Source of the DNA: an uncultured bacterium
Lineage (GTDB): Bacteria > Bacillota > Clostridia > Lachnospirales > Lachnospiraceae
Assembly (NCBI GenBank): GCA_937916345.1
Contig: CALFUE010000120.1
Coordinates: 1-9,987, forward strand
DNA length: 9,987 nucleotides
Direction: 5' to 3'
Shown here: in pieces, positions 6,743 to 9,987 of the stretch
Layout: each line of letters starts with the position of its first letter
How positions within the stretch are numbered: the stretch's first letter is position 1
The notes under the pieces: model-generated
The model's database searches: none
What the model saw: only the letters and a program-made list of their open reading frames with translations
What the model was told of the DNA's origin: nothing
Position numbers and translations under genes: made by a program

Positions 6743-8479
6743 CTATACGGTAAACTCTCCGGTCAGATCACCAAGATCATCTGAAAGTCCCCTGAGCTCT
6801 TCCGACATGCGGTTGATGGTCGCGGTAACCTCTGTGATCTGCGTGACAGATGCTGAGGTTTCCTCTGCGGATGCTGCATTCTCCTGAGAGATCGCCGAGA
6901 GTGAGCTGATAGAATCGTTCAGCTTTACGCAGGCATCCTGAACCTCCTCGCAGTCCCTGCTGATGTATTCAAACTGCTGTTTGGTCTCCTTGATGCTCTC
7001 CAGAAGCACATCCAGAGCTTCCTGTGATCTTGAACCTGCTTCCTTGCTCTCGTCAGTAGCCACATGAAGCTCTTCGGTGATGGAAATGGCGCCGTCCGTA
7101 GCCTTGCGAAGCTCTGCCATGATATCCTTGATCTGCGCTGCCGACTCGTTTGACTGCGCAGCCAGTGATGAGATCTCTCCAGCAACGACTGCGAAGCCCT
7201 TTCCTGCCTCTCCTGCTCTGGCCGCCTCAATCGATGCGTTAAGTGAGAGAAGATTTGTCTGCTGAGCGATGGAATCGATGGCATCTGCCGCTGTGGTGAC
7301 TGTATTCACCGAATCTCCCACCAGTTTCATACTCTCTGTGATCTCACCCAGCTTTTCTACTATATCGTCCACAACCTTCATCAGGAGGTTAAAGTTTTCG
7401 AGAGTGAGATTTGAGTGCTCGATCATCTCATCTGTCATTGAATCCGCATTCTTTACGATGCCGTCCAGGTCGTCCATCTTTGTGACGATCTCTGTGACAT
7501 TCTGCGCTGATGTCTCAACCTCCTGCGCCTGCTGGGTCGCGCCGTTCGCTATATCCTCTACGGCACCTGACAGATCGTGCATTGTGGTGGATGTCTGATC
7601 CGCAGCCTTTGAGAGCTGCGCAGAATCGTTTACCAGATCCCCTACCTTGTCCTTTACGCCGCCGATTGCATTTCGGAAGTTTGAGTGAAGGGTGTTGACC
7701 GTCTTTGTGAGTGAACCGAACTCATCCTTCGCATTTGATACGGAAACCTCCGTCACCAGATCCTTGTCCGCGATTTTTTCAATAGAATTTACTGAATCGC
7801 TCAGACTCTTCAGAATATAGCGGGTAACGCTGATCACCAGTATGAGAAGAGCTATCGAAGCCGCTGCGATGATCAGAATGAGCAGGAACATCTTTGTCTG
7901 GATCTCCTTCTGCAGTTCATCATTTCTGTATTCCGCATATTCGTCAACAGCTGTCTCCATCTCATCGAGATATTCCCTCGCAACCTCGAAGCACGGATAT
8001 GAATCATCGTAATTTCCGGTATCTGTGATCGGATCATAGGCGTCAACCCATGCATTCAGATCTGTCTGGAAATTCGAGAGAGCCGCCTGTATCGTATCTG
8101 TCTGCCCCGCTGCCTTGTAGGTATTGTAGAAATACTGGTCTACCTGTACCAGATTTCTGATGTTTTCAACGCCTTCCAGAGACTGCTTGAGGTTTGATGT
8201 ATAGGATTCCTCGGCCGATGCGACCGCCTCTGCCGGAATAGTGCTGTCAATATTCGAATAGACAACCGTTGTCAGCGCCAGCTGAGCCTGATACATATCC
8301 CTGTCCTCTGCAAGCATCGCCTCAGACATCCTGTGGATCTCATCATAATAAATCTGCTTTGCTTCATTCAATGTGCTCATCTCTGACATCCCGCTGTAAA
8401 CACCGAGAAATATCACCAAAATGATGAGAGGCAAAGTCATAAGCAAAAGCTTCCCTGTGATCGACATGTTCTTTATCAT
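6743..8479 (-). CDS. Methyl-accepting chemotaxis protein (four-helix-bundle sensor, HAMP, signalling domain)
   Basis: The gene encodes a 578-aa inner-membrane chemoreceptor. TM1 spans about residues 9-29 and TM2 about 197-219. The roughly 165-residue extracytoplasmic region between them is helical and Tyr/Asp/Glu-rich, consistent with a 4HB_MCP-type bundle, not a Cache/PAS fold. HAMP follows at about 218-272. The cytoplasmic coiled coil runs to the C-terminus, with the conserved hairpin tip IEAARAGEAGKGFAVVAGE at 417-435, which contacts CheA and CheW. Gln/Glu pairs on both sides (for example QEN...SAEETSAS near 532-544) are candidate methylation sites. The C-terminus (GDLTGEFTV) lacks a CheR-tethering WxxF-type pentapeptide. 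No che or flagellar genes adjoin it, so it is an orphan receptor gene with its own promoter and terminator. Ligand unknown. The start at 8479 has a strong AAGGAGG site. Confidence 0.95.
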   Translation of the reverse strand: MIKNMSITGKLLLMTLPLIILVIFLGVYSGMSEMSTLNEAKQIYYDEIHRMSEAMLAEDRDMYQAQLALTTVVYSNIDSTIPAEAVASAEESYTSNLKQSLEGVENIRNLVQVDQYFYNTYKAAGQTDTIQAALSNFQTDLNAWVDAYDPITDTGNYDDSYPCFEVAREYLDEMETAVDEYAEYRNDELQKEIQTKMFLLILIIAAASIALLILVISVTRYILKSLSDSVNSIEKIADKDLVTEVSVSNAKDEFGSLTKTVNTLHSNFRNAIGGVKDKVGDLVNDSAQLSKAADQTSTTMHDLSGAVEDIANGATQQAQEVETSAQNVTEIVTKMDDLDGIVKNADSMTDEMIEHSNLTLENFNLLMKVVDDIVEKLGEITESMKLVGDSVNTVTTAADAIDSIAQQTNLLSLNASIEAARAGEAGKGFAVVAGEISSLAAQSNESAAQIKDIMAELRKATDGAISITEELHVATDESKEAGSRSQEALDVLLESIKETKQQFEYISRDCEEVQDACVKLNDSISSLSAISQENAASAEETSASVTQITEVTATINRMSEELRGLSDDLGDLTGEFTV

Positions 8480-8486
8480 CTAATAA

Positions 8487-8493
8487 CCTCCTT
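8487..8493 (-). promoter_or_regulatory. Ribosome binding site of the chemotaxis receptor
   Basis: AAGGAGG on the minus strand lies seven bases before the ATG at 8479-8477. It is an almost full anti-16S match and confirms the start. Confidence 0.85.
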
Positions 8494-8525
8494 GGTAACT
8501 GCCATATGCATCCAAACAAAAAAAA

Positions 8526-8553
8526 ATTATAACATATCAAAATTCAAAAACAA
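8526..8553 (-). promoter_or_regulatory. SigA-type extended -10 promoter of the chemotaxis receptor
   Basis: On the minus strand a perfect TATAAT (8531-8526) is preceded by TG one base upstream (TGtTATAAT). A TTGTTT -35 (8553-8548) stands 16 bp away. The -35 is weak, matching TTGACA only at TTG, but the extended -10 compensates. This predicts transcription from about 8518 and a leader of about 40 bases carrying the strong RBS. The surroundings are very AT-rich. I see no flagellar SigD (CTAAA/CCGATAT-like) promoter, so expression may not follow the late flagellar regulon. Confidence 0.65.
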
Positions 8554-8564
8554 GGTATTTTTTT

Positions 8565-9698
8565 TCAATTTTCCCCATTTTTCAATAGATACAAAGCCTC
8601 AGATTTGTATGATTTATATCTTTTTTCCTCGATAGCGGTTCTGATCTCCTCCATGAGTCGGTTGTAAAACCTTAGATTATGCCCTGCCATAAGCCTTAAA
8701 CCCAGCATTTCTCCGGCTTTCAGCAGATGTCTGATATAGGCTCTCGAATATCTCCTGCACGCCGGACAGTCACACCCATCCTCGAGGGGTCTGTCGTCCG
8801 ATTCATAGCATTTGTTGTGGAGATTAAGCCTGCCGTACCTGGTATAGGCGTGGCCATGCCTGCCGTTTCTGCCGGGATATACGCAGTCAAAGAAGTCCAC
8901 TCCCCGGTCGACCGCCTCCAGAATATTTTCCGGAGTTCCCACTCCCATGAGATAGGTAGGCTTATCCACAGGCAGATGAGGCACCGTCACATCCAGCACA
9001 TGGTACATCTGCTCATGCGACTCTCCCACTGCCAGACCCCCGATGGCGTAGCCGTCCAGATCCAGAGCCGATATCATATCCGCGTTTCTGACACGGATGT
9101 CGTCAAATACGGCGCCCTGGTTTATTCCAAAGAACATCTGCTCCTTATTTACGGTATCCGGCATCTCATTCAGCTCTTTTATGGCATTCATGGATCTGAT
9201 GAGCCACCTGTAGGTGCGGTCCACCGAGGCCTCCACATACTTCCTCCCGGATAAGGCATCGGGGCACTCGTCAAAGGCCATGGCGATGGTAGAACCCAGG
9301 TTCGACTGTATCTTCATGCTCTCCTCGGGTCCCATGAAGATCCTGCGGCCGTCTATATGACTGTTAAAGGATACCCCCTCTTCCTTTATACTGCGAAGCT
9401 TTGCCAGGGAGAATACCTGAAATCCCCCTGAGTCAGTGAGGACGGGGCCGTCCCATGCCATGAAACGCCTCAGCCCTCCAAAGCTCTTTATCAGTTCATC
9501 TCCGGTTCTCACATGGAGATGATATGTGTTCGCCAAAAAGACCTGAGTCTTTATACCCAGGAGGTCTTCTGTCGAGACAGCTCCCTTTATTGCCCCCACT
9601 GTTCCCACATTCATAAAAACAGGAGTCTGCACCACCCCGTGAGGTGTTGTAAACTCCCCTCTTTTGGCTTTTCCGTCTCTTGCAATCAGCTTGTACAT
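8565..9698 (-). CDS. tgt: Queuine/preQ1 tRNA-ribosyltransferase (tRNA-guanine transglycosylase)
   Basis: The gene encodes a 377-aa cytoplasmic enzyme of normal family length. It exchanges guanine-34 in GUN-anticodon tRNAs (Asp, Asn, His, Tyr) for preQ1 during queuosine synthesis. Visible hallmarks are LTDSGGFQVFS (87-97, Asp89 general acid/base), GGLAVGE (220-226, substrate loop), FDCVYPGRN (270-278, Asp271 nucleophile) and RHGHAYT. The zinc site is C309-x-C311-x2-C314 with His340. The FDCVYPGRNGRHGH form, compared with the proteobacterial FDCVMPTRNARNGH, is typical of Clostridia. The start at 9698 has a poor RBS (GGTAAC about 6 bases upstream), perhaps offset by the hairpin just upstream. 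It lies 82 bp after purH, and no intrinsic terminator separates it from purH or clearly follows it. No other queuosine genes are in view. Confidence 0.97.
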   Translation of the reverse strand: MYKLIARDGKAKRGEFTTPHGVVQTPVFMNVGTVGAIKGAVSTEDLLGIKTQVFLANTYHLHVRTGDELIKSFGGLRRFMAWDGPVLTDSGGFQVFSLAKLRSIKEEGVSFNSHIDGRRIFMGPEESMKIQSNLGSTIAMAFDECPDALSGRKYVEASVDRTYRWLIRSMNAIKELNEMPDTVNKEQMFFGINQGAVFDDIRVRNADMISALDLDGYAIGGLAVGESHEQMYHVLDVTVPHLPVDKPTYLMGVGTPENILEAVDRGVDFFDCVYPGRNGRHGHAYTRYGRLNLHNKCYESDDRPLEDGCDCPACRRYSRAYIRHLLKAGEMLGLRLMAGHNLRFYNRLMEEIRTAIEEKRYKSYKSEALYLLKNGEN

Positions 9699-9701
9699 AT
9701 T

Positions 9702-9748
9702 CTGTTACCATTCACTGTCGAATCGCGCACTTGCTGCGCGATTACGAC
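9702..9748. repeat. Palindromic element upstream of tgt (copy 2), candidate dispersed repeat
   Basis: The plus strand reads CTGTTACCATTCACTGTCG, then the hairpin AATCGCGC-acttgct-GCGCGATT (9721-9743). The stem extends with GTCG/CGAC across one bulged A, giving 12 bp in total. No U-tract follows on either strand. It would fold in the tgt 5' leader, about 20 bases before the start codon. The left part (CTGTT-ACC-TTCAC-G-CGAA) matches the element at 1050-1122 in order, and the two hairpin cores are similar though not identical. This points to a small family of intergenic repeats. A local regulatory hairpin for tgt is the alternative. Confidence 0.45.
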
Positions 9749-9780
9749 CCGACTTGTATTGGGTGGGATTGGTCTTCCTT

Positions 9781-9987
9781 TTAGTGATGGAACAGGCGCA
9801 GACCTGTAAAGCACATCACCATTCCAAGGCTGTCTGCGGCTTCTATCACCAGATCATCCCTGACAGAGCCGCCGGGCTCGGCCACATACTTCACGCCGCT
9901 TCTGGCCGCTCTCTCGATATTGTCGCTAAAGGGGAAGAAAGCGTCCGACCCCAGCGCCACATCGGTATTCTTTGCCAGCCATGCTTT
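9781..9987 (-). CDS. purH: AICAR transformylase/PurH, C-terminal 68 residues
   Basis: The gene enters from the high-coordinate edge; the visible 68 codons end at TAA 9783-9781. The fragment reads ALGSDAFFPFSDNIERAA, then EPGGSVRDDLVIEAA, then MVMCFTGLRLFHH. These are the strongly conserved final blocks of the AICAR formyltransferase domain of PurH, which binds AICAR and transfers the formyl group from 10-formyltetrahydrofolate in the penultimate step to IMP. Clostridia carry both the bifunctional enzyme and a stand-alone transformylase of about 390 aa; the ending LRLFHH is what I recall for the latter, but the N-terminal part is outside the window, so this is undecided. The next gene, tgt, starts 82 bp on. 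Confidence 0.92.
   Translation of the reverse strand, partial: KAWLAKNTDVALGSDAFFPFSDNIERAARSGVKYVAEPGGSVRDDLVIEAADSLGMVMCFTGLRLFHH

Noticed and set aside
8536..8575. AT-only hairpin after tgt (AAAATTGAAAAA / TTTTTGAATTTT) as a terminator
   Set aside because: The stem has a G-G mismatch, no GC pairs and no immediate U-tract, and it overlaps the receptor promoter; chance AT-rich symmetry is more likely.
9699..9780. preQ1 riboswitch upstream of tgt
   Set aside because: The spacer holds one long hairpin with no A-rich tail or pseudoknot pairing of the known preQ1 classes.

Overview
The window comes from the chromosome of an anaerobic Firmicute, most likely a motile member of the Lachnospiraceae (Butyrivibrio/Roseburia-like). 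The signs are moderate GC, AGGAGG-type ribosome binding sites, TTG starts, a PurH C-terminus ending GLRLFHH, a Tgt with the FDCVYPGRNGRHGH motif, and an acyl-CoA ligase with an inserted N-terminal segment. This placement is inferred from protein resemblance and was not tested by any search. Every supportable gene is on the minus strand, so transcription runs from high to low coordinates.

Layout in the direction of transcription. (1) 9987-8565: the 3' end of purH (purine synthesis), then a short spacer with a long hairpin, then complete tgt (queuosine tRNA modification). (2) 8531-6667: a self-contained unit with an extended -10 promoter, a strong RBS, one methyl-accepting chemotaxis protein and an intrinsic terminator. 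(3) 6592-1142: a tightly packed run of an AMP-forming acyl-CoA ligase, a Suv3/Ski2-like helicase broken by a frameshift, a family 2 glycosyltransferase and a PAP2-type membrane phosphatase. Junctions here are 7 bp, a 4-bp TTGA overlap and 2 bp, so the four are probably co-transcribed. (4) 980-1: a conserved protein of unknown function, an 88-codon ORF that looks like a truncated or chimeric condensation-domain protein, and the first codons of a probable ruvX.

Most of the window is housekeeping or ordinary accessory content: purines, tRNA modification, chemotaxis, fatty-acyl activation, envelope glycosylation and lipid handling. I see no CRISPR array, phage genes, transposase, toxin-antitoxin pair, tRNA or rRNA. 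The points that deserve a second look are the helicase frameshift, the odd 88-aa ORF, two intergenic palindromic elements that share sequence and may be copies of a dispersed repeat, and the glycosyltransferase/PAP2 pair behind an acyl-CoA ligase. I found no convincing sign of an undescribed multi-gene system.
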